Positions 16,329 through 24,850 are shown, numbered from the stretch's first letter. The stretch: DNA of 30,147 nucleotides from Richelia sp. UBA3308 (GCA_002361335.1 DESS01000157.1:1-30147); one strand, 5' to 3'. The notes: generated by a model from the letters alone, not told the origin. Program-made: numbers and translations.

Positions 16329-16333
16329 TCCTC
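16329..16333 (-). promoter_or_regulatory. Ribosome binding site deciding the GH63 start
   Basis: On the minus strand GAGGA stands four bases before the ATG at 16324. The alternative in-frame ATG at 16357 has no comparable site, so the shorter protein is preferred. Confidence 0.6.
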
Positions 16334-16482
16334 AATTTGATGCAGCATAGAGAACATTTGTGTTAAGGCGAAATTTGACTTATTTTTGCCTTTCGCCTCT
16401 CCACTTTTAAGACAAATTCAGAAACTAATTTCTGAATTTGTTAATGGTGTCGATCTTTTCAAATAAACACCATTTTTACTAA

Positions 16483-16620
16483 TCACAAGCAGCACGATCC
16501 GGCAGCAACAATTCTTCCCATTGTTTCCCCAAGGGACATTGCTGTTTTTCTACTGTGCAGCGCAGTTTCTTCAAATTGTGCGGAATTTATAATCGGTATT
16601 TTCGGTAATTCACACAGCGC
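16483..16620 (-). other. Small unassigned open frame ending in AGSCCL
   Basis: A 45-codon open stretch lies upstream of the glucosidase gene on the same strand. It reads LPKIPIINSAQFEETALHSR and continues KTAMSLGETMGRIVAAGSCC-L before TGA. Composition and codon use look protein-like, but there is no ATG before the internal methionine at 16537-16539, and a TAA closes the frame at 16621-16623. It could be the 3' end of a decayed gene or a small peptide gene started by CTG. I do not recognise it. The rest of 16358-17010 holds repeats near 16790-17000 and nothing else I can name. Confidence 0.2.
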
Positions 16621-16847
16621 TTAGAAGTCAGTGCAACAGCAACCGACTCAGCTAACTTGGATACATATAAATTTACGAACCAAGACTATCCTGGCTGATA
16701 TTACCTAGGTTTATCATCAGTGAAATTACTTAAGAATTGATCGAATTTAATAAATTGTTAATAAATAATTAATATTTTTGGCGCTACCCCTGTAAAGACG
16801 TAGCAATGTTACGTTTGAGATGATCTAAGGATGCTTGATTAATCTTA

Positions 16848-16995
16848 AAACTTTTTAGATCCCCCATTATCCTCCTTAAAAAAGGGGGACTTTAACCCCC
16901 CAATTCATCTGCGGGAGAGGGGGGGATAATCCCAGAATTGCATTAAAAACTATACTTTTTTAACATCAAACTTTTTAGATCCCCCATTATTCTCC
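16848..16995. repeat. Pair of direct repeats with CCCCC/GGGGG hairpins
   Basis: AAACTTTTTAGATCCCCCAT is found at 16848 and again at 16968, each followed by TATYCTCC, giving 28 bp with one change. Between them are complementary runs (CCCCCATTATCCTCC, AAAAAAGGGGGA, CCCCCC, GGGGGGGAT) able to form hairpins. This is a familiar type of cyanobacterial intergenic repeat and lies just downstream of the fasciclin gene. Confidence 0.6.
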
Positions 16996-17010
16996 CGCTT
17001 TAGCTAAAAT

Positions 17011-18375
17011 TTACCAGAAGTTGAAGGCATCGGAAAAGACACCAAAAACTTCAACTAGAATCTTTTCTCCCCCGAAGACTAGAGTCGAATTATAACTTTC
17101 TTGAAAACTCAAGTCTCCAAAAGATGAGTTGTTCTTAAAAGAAATGGTAGCTTGCCCCATAAACAAATCATCAATAAAATCGGTGATATTGTTCAGTTTG
17201 AAAACTACTCTATCTGCACCGTTATTGAACAAAACTAAATTGTCCTTGCTCTCAACCCCAACCAAAGTGTCACCCTGAGAATTTCCAGTGATATCGTTAC
17301 CAGGAATATCGATAGGAATCAACACGCGATCGATACCCTGAATAGTGCCGTTGCCAGCCTCGATATTTGCCAAGTCTTTTATGAAACTAGGGTTGATCAG
17401 ATCTGGCTCATTGTCTACTAGTTTGTTATTCTTAACCTTAAAACTAGCGTCTTCAAGTAGAGTCTCTACTTTACCTGAGGCCTTAATTTCAGCTTGGTTT
17501 TTGCCTCCGGGAGAAACGTGGTAAAGCAGTATATCCTGTAACAATGGCACTGGATCGCCTTCACCAAGATCCGTTAGAGCATTGGCGATCGCCCCAAAAG
17601 CTTCTGCTTCATCGGTACCGTGATAGCCAAAGTCTTGAGCCAGCTTGATAAAGGCTGCATCAGTTGGAGCAAACACTGTAAGATCTGCGCTTGCATCGTC
17701 AAGGGCATCCACTAAATCGGCAGTTTCAAGAGCTTCTAGCAGAATATCAAAGTCTTGATTGTTCTGATCGAATTCATCGCCGCTTTCAGAGACAATATCC
17801 GCGATTGTAGGCTGAGCCGAAGATTCATTACCAGGAATATCGATAGGAATCAACACGCGATCGATACCCTGAATTGTGCCGTTTGCAGCCTCGATATTTG
17901 CCAAGTCTTTGATAAAACTAGGGTTGTTCAGATCTGGCTCATTATCTACTAGTTTTTTATTCTTAACCTCAAAACTAGCGCCTTCAAGTAGAGTCTCTAC
18001 CTCACCCGATGCCTTAATTTCAGCTTGGTTTTTGCCTCCGGGAGAAACGTGGTAAAGCAGTATATCCTGTAACAATGGCACTGGATCGCCCTCACCAAGA
18101 TCCGTTAGAGCATTGGCGATCGCCCCAAAAGCTTCTGCTTCATCGGTACCGTGATAGCCAAAGTCTTGAGCCAGCTTGATAAAGGCTGCATCAGTTGGAG
18201 CAAACACTGTAAGATCTGCGCTTGCATCGTCAAGGGCATCCACTAAATCGGCAGTTTCAAGAGCTTCTAGCAGAATATCAAAGTCTTGATTGTTCTGATC
18301 GAATTCATCGCCGCTTTGAGAGACAATACCAGCAATAGTAGACTGACTTGAGCTAGAAGATTTATTATTTGCCAT
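17011..18375 (-). CDS. Tandem fasciclin (FAS1) domain protein, probably secreted
   Basis: From the preferred start the product has 454 residues. Residues 13-182 and 190-357 are two FAS1 domains repeating with a period of exactly 177 residues and differing at only a few positions. Each has the FAS1 H1 motif (DLTVFAPTDAAFIKL) and an H2-like ILLYHVSPGG. The tail (358-454) begins DITGNSQGDTLVGVESKDNL and ends in an acidic, aromatic-rich segment (GEKILVEVFGVF, then DAFNFW). It resembles the C-terminal regions of cyanobacterial RTX-like proteins exported by type I secretion. There is no N-terminal signal peptide, which agrees with that route. FAS1 domains mediate adhesion. ATG 18375 is preferred over 18438 because it alone has an AGGAGA site. 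No secretion genes are nearby. Confidence 0.85.
   Translation of the reverse strand: MANNKSSSSSQSTIAGIVSQSGDEFDQNNQDFDILLEALETADLVDALDDASADLTVFAPTDAAFIKLAQDFGYHGTDEAEAFGAIANALTDLGEGDPVPLLQDILLYHVSPGGKNQAEIKASGEVETLLEGASFEVKNKKLVDNEPDLNNPSFIKDLANIEAANGTIQGIDRVLIPIDIPGNESSAQPTIADIVSESGDEFDQNNQDFDILLEALETADLVDALDDASADLTVFAPTDAAFIKLAQDFGYHGTDEAEAFGAIANALTDLGEGDPVPLLQDILLYHVSPGGKNQAEIKASGKVETLLEDASFKVKNNKLVDNEPDLINPSFIKDLANIEAGNGTIQGIDRVLIPIDIPGNDITGNSQGDTLVGVESKDNLVLFNNGADRVVFKLNNITDFIDDLFMGQATISFKNNSSFGDLSFQESYNSTLVFGGEKILVEVFGVFSDAFNFW
17306..18339. repeat. 531-bp tandem duplication inside the fasciclin gene
   Basis: The DNA encoding the two FAS1 domains repeats at an offset of 531 bp; for example GAATTCATCGCCGCTTT starts at 17770 and at 18301. 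Long stretches are identical, including silent positions, with scattered single changes. The duplication is therefore recent or kept uniform by gene conversion. Confidence 0.85.
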
Positions 18376-18383
18376 TGTGTGGT

Positions 18384-18389
18384 TCTCCT
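18384..18389 (-). promoter_or_regulatory. Ribosome binding site deciding the fasciclin start
   Basis: AGGAGA on the minus strand lies eight bases before the ATG at 18375. The longer frame from 18438 has no such site, and its extra residues look unlike the rest of the protein. Confidence 0.65.
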
Positions 18390-18625
18390 GGATGTAGATA
18401 CATGCTTGCAAAACAGACAATAAACAGGGCTGTAACAAAATCGCAAAGGAATTACTATCTATTTCGACAAGCCACTTTTAACAGCCCCTTTTCCAACTTA
18501 ATTATTTTTTAACTTTTGCCTACCTAATTTTAGGTTGTTTTTTAGCAACAGTTACAATGTTAATTTTTGTTTATAAATATTGTCCATTTAATTATTTTAT
18601 TTAAACGATAAATAATTAGCTCAGA

Positions 18626-18734
18626 TATAACGGTTTTCGGTTGAGTGGAATACAAAGATTTTTGGTGGAGTTACTATGGGCATCGGATTCGCGTACCACA
18701 AGAGGGGTATTTAACCCAAGTGAAAACCGCTATA
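18626..18734. mobile_element. MITE-like element (TATAGCGGTTTTC ends)
   Basis: The left end TATAACGGTTTTCGGTTGAG and the reverse-complemented right end TATAGCGGTTTTCACTTGGG are imperfect inverted repeats continuing to AATAC, about 28 bp with seven mismatches. TATAGCGGTTTTCA-type ends are, from memory, common in Nostocales repeats. The interior includes TACCACAAGAGGGGTATTT, which recurs near 27701-27719. There is no coding capacity. Confidence 0.55.
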
Positions 18735-18817
18735 CATAAAATAAATAATTCCTTAGATAGATGAAAAAATTAGGAATAAATCTACTTTTACTTTATTGAG
18801 AAAAATATTTAAATATA

Positions 18818-18947
18818 ATTAGGAATGGCCGCAACTGGCAAATTTTTGATTGTAGAGTCTGTAACTAGAGAAATTCTGAACGTGGTTATAAAGCAATGAG
18901 GGTACTGTAGGAACGCCTGTCTTGTGACAATCGTGTAAGTCTTGATA
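18818..18947. repeat. Degenerate repeat element, copy 2
   Basis: It runs from ATTAGGAATGGCCGCAACTG to GTGTAAGTCTTGATAA and shares ordered blocks and length with 2994-3120. It ends 46 bp upstream of the DUF4282 gene, just as copy 1 sits upstream of a plus-strand gene. The rest of 18376-18993 is AT-rich, with only the MITE at 18626-18734. Confidence 0.4.
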
Positions 18948-18993
18948 ATAATAGTCCGCAAGCCGAAAGTGTAAAAACTACCCAGGATAAATT

Positions 18994-19317
18994 ATGTCGA
19001 AACGCCAAAGATTCTTCTCGGACTTGTTTGATTTGTCTTTTTCTAAATATATCACTCCTAGAATACTTGGATTGCTTTATATTCTAGGTATAATTTTCTC
19101 CGGATTGTATGCGCTTACCTTCTTATTTCTGGGCTTCTCTGCCATAATTTCAGGAGAAACATTAGCAGGAGTACTAGCTTTGATTTCTGCTCCTTTAGTA
19201 TTTTTGCTATACGTTATTTTTATCCGTGTAACTTTAGAACCAATGATTATTGGATTTCGTATTGAGCAAAATACAGCCCGTACTGCCGATAATACTGAGT
19301 CTTTGAGACAGCCGTAA
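18994..19317 (+). CDS. DUF4282 small membrane protein
   Basis: The 107-residue protein begins with the family's FFSDLFDLSFSKYITPRIL motif. Two transmembrane segments follow (about 24-50 and 55-80), then the conserved VTLEPMIIGFRIEQNT tail. DUF4282 proteins are small two-helix membrane proteins of unknown function found in many bacteria. Length and motif order are complete. An AGGA site stands six bases before the ATG. The gene is isolated: it converges on murJ downstream, with two hairpins in the 106-bp gap, and a repeat element lies directly upstream. No function can be inferred from its neighbours. Confidence 0.8.
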   Translation: MSKRQRFFSDLFDLSFSKYITPRILGLLYILGIIFSGLYALTFLFLGFSAIISGETLAGVLALISAPLVFLLYVIFIRVTLEPMIIGFRIEQNTARTADNTESLRQP

Positions 19318-19342
19318 TCGATATAGTATTGCAGAAAATTAA

Positions 19343-19362
19343 GCTATATTTTCAAATATAGC
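19343..19362. terminator. Hairpin between DUF4282 and murJ
   Basis: GCTATATTT and AAATATAGC pair around a two-base loop. On the minus strand it is followed by TTAATTTT, so it fits a terminator for the murJ transcript best. It also lies soon after the DUF4282 stop codon. Confidence 0.5.
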
Positions 19363-19393
19363 CTATTGCAAGAGTCGTGAATTAGACCGCACT

Positions 19394-19414
19394 CCTCCCC
19401 CAATCTGGGGGAGG
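19394..19414. terminator. GC-rich hairpin just past murJ
   Basis: CCTCCCCCA, ATC and TGGGGGAGG form a 9-bp stem directly beyond the murJ stop codon. No T run follows on the minus strand. On the plus strand the next bases are TATTGTTCCTTATCTCTT. It could stop transcription from either side or be a repeat. Confidence 0.5.
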
Positions 19415-19423
19415 TATTGTTCC

Positions 19424-21049
19424 TTATCTCTTAAAAAACTTTTGCCGCAAACGACTAATAAAAACATTCACTTCCGGTAAATTCATCATCGAAGCAATTA
19501 CACCGAAAACCGCTAATCCCACAAAACCAGATATTGATAATTGTAAAAGTTGAATTAACAAGTTTTCTGAACTAAAAAACTGTTCGATCGCCAAAGAAGT
19601 TCCATAAGCAGCTCCACCCGCTGCCACACTACCGGCGGCTAATCCTAATATTGGTAAACTCCATTGTAGGACAGGTAAACCATTTAATTTCCGATTGAGT
19701 AGGAATAATAACATTAAAATTGAACTGCAATTAACTCCCACAGTTGCTAATACTAAACCCGGTGCGCCTAAATTAAAAACTCTAATAAATAGAAAGTCAA
19801 ATAATGCATTCAGAAAAATGTTTATCATACTGATGCGAAATGGTGTATCCCCATCACCCAAGGCGTAAAAAACCCGCACCAAAACATCGCGCCCTAAATA
19901 GACAAACATCCCAATGCCGTTCACAATTAATAAAGAAGCAACCAAAGCAGTAGCTTCTGCATCAAAAGCACCCCGTTGATAGACTATCTTGACAATCAAA
20001 TTTGCCAAAGCCACCATCAAAGCACCCAAAGGTAGCATGGTAAAAGCTGAAAGCAACAATCCCTGACGAATGCGTAATTTTAAATCTCCCCAATATTGTG
20101 GATCTGCAAGTCGGGCAAATATTGGTAGTAGGGGAACTAAAATTACCCCAGAAATAATTCCCAAAGGTGTTTGTACTAATAATCCAGCATTAGCTAAAGC
20201 CGGTGCAACCTTAGTACTAATAAATCCCGCGAAAAATAAATCGGTGTAAAGGTTAATTTGCAGCATTCCAGAAGAAAAAGTTGCCGGTAGCATTATTTTG
20301 AGGATTTCCTTTACTCCCGGTTGATTAAAATCAAATCGCAGTCGAATTCTTCCCATTCCCGCTTTTGTCTGGGCTGCTAACTGCACAAACCATTGCACAA
20401 GGGCACCCGCCAAAGTACCACCCGCTAAAACAGTTCCCCCTAACATCGCATATTCTGGGGTACTGATTTTGTTGCCAATTTGCAAGTAAAGAATACCCAA
20501 AGCGATAACAACCGCGCTACTGGAAAATAAAGGGCTAATGGAAGGAAGCCAAAATACATTAGCAGCATTTAGCACACCAAAACCAATACCAATCAAACCA
20601 GCTAAAACCGCCATCGGTGCCATAACTCGCAATTGGCGAATCGCAATATCTCGAACTAATTCCTTACTTGATTCACCGAAACCGACTGTAAAAATATCAA
20701 TAAATAAAGGTGCAGCAATTACCAAAACAATCGAGACAATAAGTAGTATTCCACCAATCAGCGTCATAATTGTTTCTACTAATGGCGCTGCTTCTTCTTT
20801 ATCGCGTTTAGCTAGAACACTTACGACCGCACTGTAAAAAGGACCATTAATACCACCCAACAATATCAGTAGAAATCCCGGTATTGTATAAGCGTATTGA
20901 AAAGCAGCAGCAGCAGGTCCCAAGCCAAAAGCAGCAGATATAACCTGCTGCCGCACCAAACCAAAAACTTTGCTAATTAAAGTGGCAACGGCTACAATAC
21001 CAGCAATACCAGCAAAAGAACGAGAAGCTTTTTCTTGTTGTTTCGTCAC
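19424..21049 (-). CDS. murJ: Lipid II flippase MurJ
   Basis: The 541-residue polytopic membrane protein starts with the MurJ/MviN signature SFAGIAGIVAVATLISKVFG followed by LVRQQVISAAFG, and has about 14 hydrophobic segments as expected for a MOP-superfamily flippase. Other typical blocks are PGFLLILLGGINGPFYSAVV, LPIFARLADP and VYQRGAFDAEATALV, the last being the TM8-9 region. MurJ moves lipid II, the peptidoglycan precursor, across the inner membrane. The start codon is GTG and no well-placed ribosome site is visible. It is the last gene of a minus-strand series of envelope-related genes, separated from the pentapeptide gene by 220 bp of repeats, so it probably has its own promoter. Confidence 0.92.
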   Translation of the reverse strand: MTKQQEKASRSFAGIAGIVAVATLISKVFGLVRQQVISAAFGLGPAAAAFQYAYTIPGFLLILLGGINGPFYSAVVSVLAKRDKEEAAPLVETIMTLIGGILLIVSIVLVIAAPLFIDIFTVGFGESSKELVRDIAIRQLRVMAPMAVLAGLIGIGFGVLNAANVFWLPSISPLFSSSAVVIALGILYLQIGNKISTPEYAMLGGTVLAGGTLAGALVQWFVQLAAQTKAGMGRIRLRFDFNQPGVKEILKIMLPATFSSGMLQINLYTDLFFAGFISTKVAPALANAGLLVQTPLGIISGVILVPLLPIFARLADPQYWGDLKLRIRQGLLLSAFTMLPLGALMVALANLIVKIVYQRGAFDAEATALVASLLIVNGIGMFVYLGRDVLVRVFYALGDGDTPFRISMINIFLNALFDFLFIRVFNLGAPGLVLATVGVNCSSILMLLFLLNRKLNGLPVLQWSLPILGLAAGSVAAGGAAYGTSLAIEQFFSSENLLIQLLQLSISGFVGLAVFGVIASMMNLPEVNVFISRLRQKFFKR

Positions 21050-21171
21050 AAAAAGTACCCGAAAACTCTCCTAGGTCACATATCTGAAAATATTTAACCT
21101 GAAATTGAAGAATATGTCAGGCACATTTTGACAAAAAAGTTAGGAGTCAGGAGTCAGGAGTAAGAATGCCC

Positions 21172-21232
21172 GAATTTAGAATTTAGAATTGAGAAGAAAT
21201 TATTTATTGTTTATTCTTCTCCCCTTGTCTCC
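21172..21232. repeat. 61-bp repeat, left copy of an inverted pair
   Basis: This stretch, beginning GAATTTAGAATTTAG and ending CTTCTCCCCTTGTCTCC, is repeated in inverted orientation at about 26553-26613 with only about two differences. It combines heptamer repeats (AATTTAG) and a CTCCCCTTGT run and continues into more CTCCTTATCCCC-like repeats up to 21270. Confidence 0.75.
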
Positions 21233-21269
21233 TTATCCCCTTCTCCCCTTGTCCCCTTCCTTGTCTCCT

Positions 21270-21779
21270 TCAACGGCATCCAAGACTATAACGCGTCTCA
21301 ACCCCAGTTTCCGGGTTGACTCCCTCAGCGCGATCGCACATTAATTTCACCTGATAGCGATCGATAATGGCATCTGTAAAATCGGCACCAGTAATATCCG
21401 CGTCATAAAAGCGAGTGCGGCTCATGGTTGCTTCGGTAAAATTAGCGTTTTTCAGGTTCGCGGAATCCATTGTTACCTGATCTACTAAAGCTCCTGTAAA
21501 GTTTGCGCCTTCTAAGTTGGCTTTTAGTAAATTGCCTTTGGTAAACATGGCGTTGGTTAAATCGGAACCTTGAAAATTTGCTCCCCGCATTTCGGCGGCA
21601 ATAAAATTAACTCCAACTAAATCTTGATTAGAGAAATCACGGTTTTCTAAATTTGTGCTACTATAGTTAATTGTGTTTGCTTGAGCAAAAGCTGGATGAG
21701 CATCCAATAACACCCACAACCAAGCCAAGCATATAACTAAAAGCAAACCCAAAAAGCGAAAAACAATTTTTTTCATCAT
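21270..21779 (-). CDS. Pentapeptide-repeat protein with signal peptide
   Basis: Starting at 21779 the product has about 169 residues. The sequence MKKIVFRFLGLLLVICLAWL followed by WVLLDAHPAFA is a standard Sec signal peptide with an AFA cleavage site, pointing to the periplasm or thylakoid lumen. The mature part is almost entirely A(D/N)LXX pentapeptides (for example GANFQGSDLTNAMF, LLKANLEGANFTGALV, KNANFTEAT), which form a right-handed beta helix. It ends in a Cys-containing tail (LMCDRAEGVNPETGVETRYS). Lumenal pentapeptide proteins are common in cyanobacteria and chloroplasts; their role is unknown. An upstream in-frame start at 21845 would add residues encoded by low-complexity repeats, so it is rejected. 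Confidence 0.85.
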   Translation of the reverse strand: MMKKIVFRFLGLLLVICLAWLWVLLDAHPAFAQANTINYSSTNLENRDFSNQDLVGVNFIAAEMRGANFQGSDLTNAMFTKGNLLKANLEGANFTGALVDQVTMDSANLKNANFTEATMSRTRFYDADITGADFTDAIIDRYQVKLMCDRAEGVNPETGVETRYSLGCR

Positions 21780-21827
21780 CTTAAAATTTGGATAGTAGAT
21801 AGTAGTTAGTGGATAGTAGTTATTTGA

Positions 21828-21879
21828 ACAACTAACAATTAACAACTAACAACTAACAACTAACAATTAACAACTAATT
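21828..21879. repeat. AACAACT tandem repeat between two genes
   Basis: A run of AACAACTAACAACTAAC units lies upstream of the pentapeptide gene and extends into the stop codon (TTA, 21878-21880) of the LCP gene. The same unit recurs before the UbiB-like gene and the ABC permease. Confidence 0.8.
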
Positions 21880-23338
21880 ACTTCCAATCTTTCCCAATAC
21901 GAATCGTTAGGTCAGATTCTATATCACCAGTAGCAGATACATCAATATGATTGATGCCTAAAATTTGCTGTAGTGTTTTTGCTGCTTGTTTATTACCTTT
22001 TTGGACTATTATTTGCGATTTTGCTCGTTTATCAGACCAGTTTGGCACGGCATAAACTTTTGCAAAGCCGTGTTTTTTAAGGGCTTCGATCACTTTTTGA
22101 GTTTGTTGTGGTCGATTGTCTGTATTTTGAATGGCAATTTTTAAGCTGGTTATTGGTTTGTTTTTTCGTTTGAGACTAGCCAGGTTTACTCCCGTATAAT
22201 CGGCTAGTAACTTGCCTTGTCCGTTCAAATTCAGCCAGTAACTATCGGGATCTGCACTTAAACGGCTGAAAATTCCGGGTAACAAAGCCATTTGAAAATT
22301 GTCTCGCTCCACTTTTAAAGCGAAGTTGACTAAGGCCATCATTTCTTCCAACTTTAAATTGGTGTCAAAGTATTTTCCCATTACCCGAGTTAACTGTGGT
22401 AAGCGAGGTAACACTTTAGGACTCCAAAGACGTTCCCGTAACGCCAATAGTAACCTTTGCTGCCGCTGTACTCTTTTTAAATCCCCAGAACTATGTTCAC
22501 GAAAGCGGACATATTGTTGTGCTTGTTCGCCATTCAAAGTTTGCCAACCGCTGACCAAATTGATATTTAATTTTTGGGCAGAATCTTTATACTGCATGGG
22601 CTTGGGTACAAATACTTCCACCCCTCCTAACTGATCTACTAATTGTTGCATACCAGCAGTAGAAATACGAATGTAGCGATGGATAGCAGTATTGCTCAAA
22701 CTACGACTGACCACCCGTGCTGCTAAAACCGGACCACCGGAAGCGTTAGCTTGGGATACTTTACTTAATCCCTTTTCCGGAATTGATATCATCGTATCCT
22801 TGGGGATCGAAAGCACCCGAATACTTTTATTTTGGGGGTTAACTCTAATCAGTAACATGGTATCACTATTTCCGGCAAAACTTTCCGGCGAACCTGCAAC
22901 TGTACCCGGTACCGGTTCAACTCCCAAAACCAAAATATTCATCGGTTTTTTCAGTTGGTATTGGGAAATATTACTCCACAAAGCCCCAGGTAATGGCCCA
23001 TCGTCAACATCAAAAGTAGACCATGACAACTCCTCTTCAGTTTTATCTATTCCACTCCATAACGGAGTCCAAAGTGCTAAACTTGATACCAGTAACCCCG
23101 ATAATGTGATCCCCATTACAACTGTCAAAATCCAAAACAGCCATCTGGGCATCGCCAAACCCAGTCGAGAATAAAGCTGACTAGGAATAGAACTTGCTTT
23201 TTTTCTTGAGACTGGCTCAATTGTGCCTACCTGACCATTTACAGGAGCTTGGTTTGGTAACCCCCGCACTTGATAAGACCTTTCATGATTATCCCAACTT
23301 TCCACTTGTTTAACCACGATTAACTCCCCACTAACCAA
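21878..23338 (-). CDS. LytR-CpsA-Psr (LCP) family protein
   Basis: The 486-residue protein has a cytoplasmic N-terminus of about 65 residues, one transmembrane helix (66-90) and an extracytoplasmic LCP domain (about 132-345). The domain shows NILVLGVEP, the SDTMLLIRVN block, VLSIPKDTMISIP with the conserved acidic and arginine/lysine residues, and the YVRFREHSSGDLKRVQRQQR signature. A LytR_C domain follows (about 396-480, LKIAIQNTDNRPQQTQKV). LCP enzymes transfer undecaprenyl-linked polysaccharides to cell-wall acceptors. Placed back to back with a GDP-mannose pathway gene, a role in attaching capsule or envelope polysaccharide is likely. The divergent spacer of 94 bp suggests shared regulation. 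The start shown is the first ATG. Confidence 0.9.
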   Translation of the reverse strand: MVSGELIVVKQVESWDNHERSYQVRGLPNQAPVNGQVGTIEPVSRKKASSIPSQLYSRLGLAMPRWLFWILTVVMGITLSGLLVSSLALWTPLWSGIDKTEEELSWSTFDVDDGPLPGALWSNISQYQLKKPMNILVLGVEPVPGTVAGSPESFAGNSDTMLLIRVNPQNKSIRVLSIPKDTMISIPEKGLSKVSQANASGGPVLAARVVSRSLSNTAIHRYIRISTAGMQQLVDQLGGVEVFVPKPMQYKDSAQKLNINLVSGWQTLNGEQAQQYVRFREHSSGDLKRVQRQQRLLLALRERLWSPKVLPRLPQLTRVMGKYFDTNLKLEEMMALVNFALKVERDNFQMALLPGIFSRLSADPDSYWLNLNGQGKLLADYTGVNLASLKRKNKPITSLKIAIQNTDNRPQQTQKVIEALKKHGFAKVYAVPNWSDKRAKSQIIVQKGNKQAAKTLQQILGINHIDVSATGDIESDLTIRIGKDWK

Positions 23339-23432
23339 TCCCTTAACGTAATATTAATTCAACCGAAAAATATTGCCACTTTTAAAGCCGGCTGTACACT
23401 TAAAGTGTCCTAAATTAGGTTGGCAATAAAAC

Positions 23433-24497
23433 ATGACTAATCGATTATTTCCCGTAATTCTTGCAGGTGGAAAAGGCGAACGTTTTTGGCCTCTTTCTCG
23501 ACGAACCCGACCTAAGCAATTTTTAAATCTTGATGGCAGCAACCGTAGTTTAATGCAAGCCACTGCCGATCGACTACTACCCTTGACTGATGGTTGGGAT
23601 TCCTTATGGGTGATAACTTCTAGTTTGATCGCAGAAGGTGTTAAAGAGCAATTACCCGAATTGCCTTCAGCTAACTTGCTTGTAGAACCACAAGGGAGAG
23701 ATACAGCAGCAGCAGTTGCCTGGGCTAGTTTGGAAATTAAAAAGCGGTATGGTGAAGACGCTATAATTGGTTTTTTCCCTGCCGATCATTGGATTGCCGA
23801 TCAAGAGGCATTTGCACGTACATTAAGTGCAGCAGCAGAGTTAGCGGCAGAAAACCCAGCGATTGTAACATTGGGGATCAAACCAACATTTCCATCCACA
23901 GGCTACGGCTATATAGAACAAGGTGAAAAATTTGGTAGCTTTAACAACTTGCCAGCCTATCACGTTAACCGCTTTACTGAAAAGCCCAACCGCGAAACAG
24001 CAGAAAGTTTTTTACAAACCGGAAGATTTAGCTGGAATAGCGGCATGTTTATTTTTCGAGCAGGTGTTGTAATTAATGAACTATACGCTCATGCTCCAGA
24101 AATCATCGAACCCATCGAAAAAAATGGTCCCGAAATTTATCCCCAATTGCCCAAATTAAGCGTAGACTATGCCTTGATGGAAAAAACCAATCTAGCATAT
24201 GTCTTACCAGTAGAATTTGGCTGGGACGATTTAGGAGATTGGAACGCCATTGAAAGGCTGCTCAAAAAAGAAAAAGAACCAAACGTCGAATTAGCTACTC
24301 ATGTAGGATTAGATACCCAAGGAGCTATTATTTACGCCAGCAGCGAAGATGATGTAATTGTTACTATCGGGCTTGAGGATATAGTGGTCGTTCGCGACAA
24401 GAATGTCACCCTAATTGTTAAAAAAGAACGCACCCAAGAAATTAAACAGGTACTTAAAAATCTACAATCTGATTCCCGCTTTACCGAATTACTATAA
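23433..24497 (+). CDS. manC: Mannose-1-phosphate guanylyltransferase
   Basis: The 354-residue nucleotidyltransferase starts with FPVILAGGKGERFWPLSRRT, the GTP-binding signature of the family, followed by PKQFLNL. Further family blocks are PQGRDTAAAVAWA, GFFPADHWI, GIKPTFPSTGYGYIE, FTEKPNRETAESFL, WNSGMFIF and WDDLGDWNAIERL. It makes GDP-mannose from mannose-1-phosphate and GTP in the cytoplasm. The length fits the single-domain form without the phosphomannose isomerase half of bifunctional enzymes. It is divergent from the LCP gene. No good Shine-Dalgarno sequence is seen before the ATG. GDP-mannose would feed exopolysaccharide, lipopolysaccharide or GDP-fucose synthesis. Confidence 0.9.
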   Translation: MTNRLFPVILAGGKGERFWPLSRRTRPKQFLNLDGSNRSLMQATADRLLPLTDGWDSLWVITSSLIAEGVKEQLPELPSANLLVEPQGRDTAAAVAWASLEIKKRYGEDAIIGFFPADHWIADQEAFARTLSAAAELAAENPAIVTLGIKPTFPSTGYGYIEQGEKFGSFNNLPAYHVNRFTEKPNRETAESFLQTGRFSWNSGMFIFRAGVVINELYAHAPEIIEPIEKNGPEIYPQLPKLSVDYALMEKTNLAYVLPVEFGWDDLGDWNAIERLLKKEKEPNVELATHVGLDTQGAIIYASSEDDVIVTIGLEDIVVVRDKNVTLIVKKERTQEIKQVLKNLQSDSRFTELL

Positions 24498-24675
24498 GGT
24501 AATTATGTACTAATATGCAATAAATATTAGAAACTAACTATTACGAACTTGGAACGGTTAAAAAAACTGTTCCAGTTACCTAAATTCTAGTATCGGTTGA
24601 CCTTTTGATAGAAGCGTAAAAGCTTTTTTACTAGTATAACTATTCAATTACCAGTAGTGGAAGGGGGATGGGGAG

Positions 24676-24850
24676 ACAAGGAAGAGATAGAAACCACTAA
24701 GAACTAATAACTAATAACTAATAACTAAGAAGTAAGAAGTAATAAGTAATAACTAATAAGTAATAACTAATAAGTGATAAATAGTATCTACTGGCTAACA
24801 AAGAACAACTAATATCTAACAACTAACAACTAAAAACTAACAACTAATTA
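24676..24850. repeat. Long tract of AATAACT/AACAACT tandem repeats
   Basis: Most of the 357-bp gap before the UbiB-like gene is made of units such as AATAACT, AAGAAGT, AATAAGT and AACAACT in changing order, running to within about 8 bases of the ATG. The first part (24498-24660) is plain AT-rich sequence with no gene. Confidence 0.85.

Noticed and set aside
15952..16366. Plus-strand frames of 132 and 67 codons opposite the glucosidase gene
   Set aside because: They are antisense to well-conserved family blocks of the GH63-like protein and lack ribosome sites.
16848..16995. Possible CRISPR-like pair of 28-bp repeats
   Set aside because: There are only two copies, 120 bp apart, with hairpin-rich repeat DNA between them and no cas genes in the window.
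23354..23563. 69-codon minus-strand frame across the start of manC
   Set aside because: It lies opposite the strongly conserved nucleotidyltransferase start and is composed of residues expected from the reverse strand.
24676..24850. Possible CRISPR array
   Set aside because: The repeats are contiguous 7-mers with variants and no unique spacers of constant length. They are short tandem repeats.
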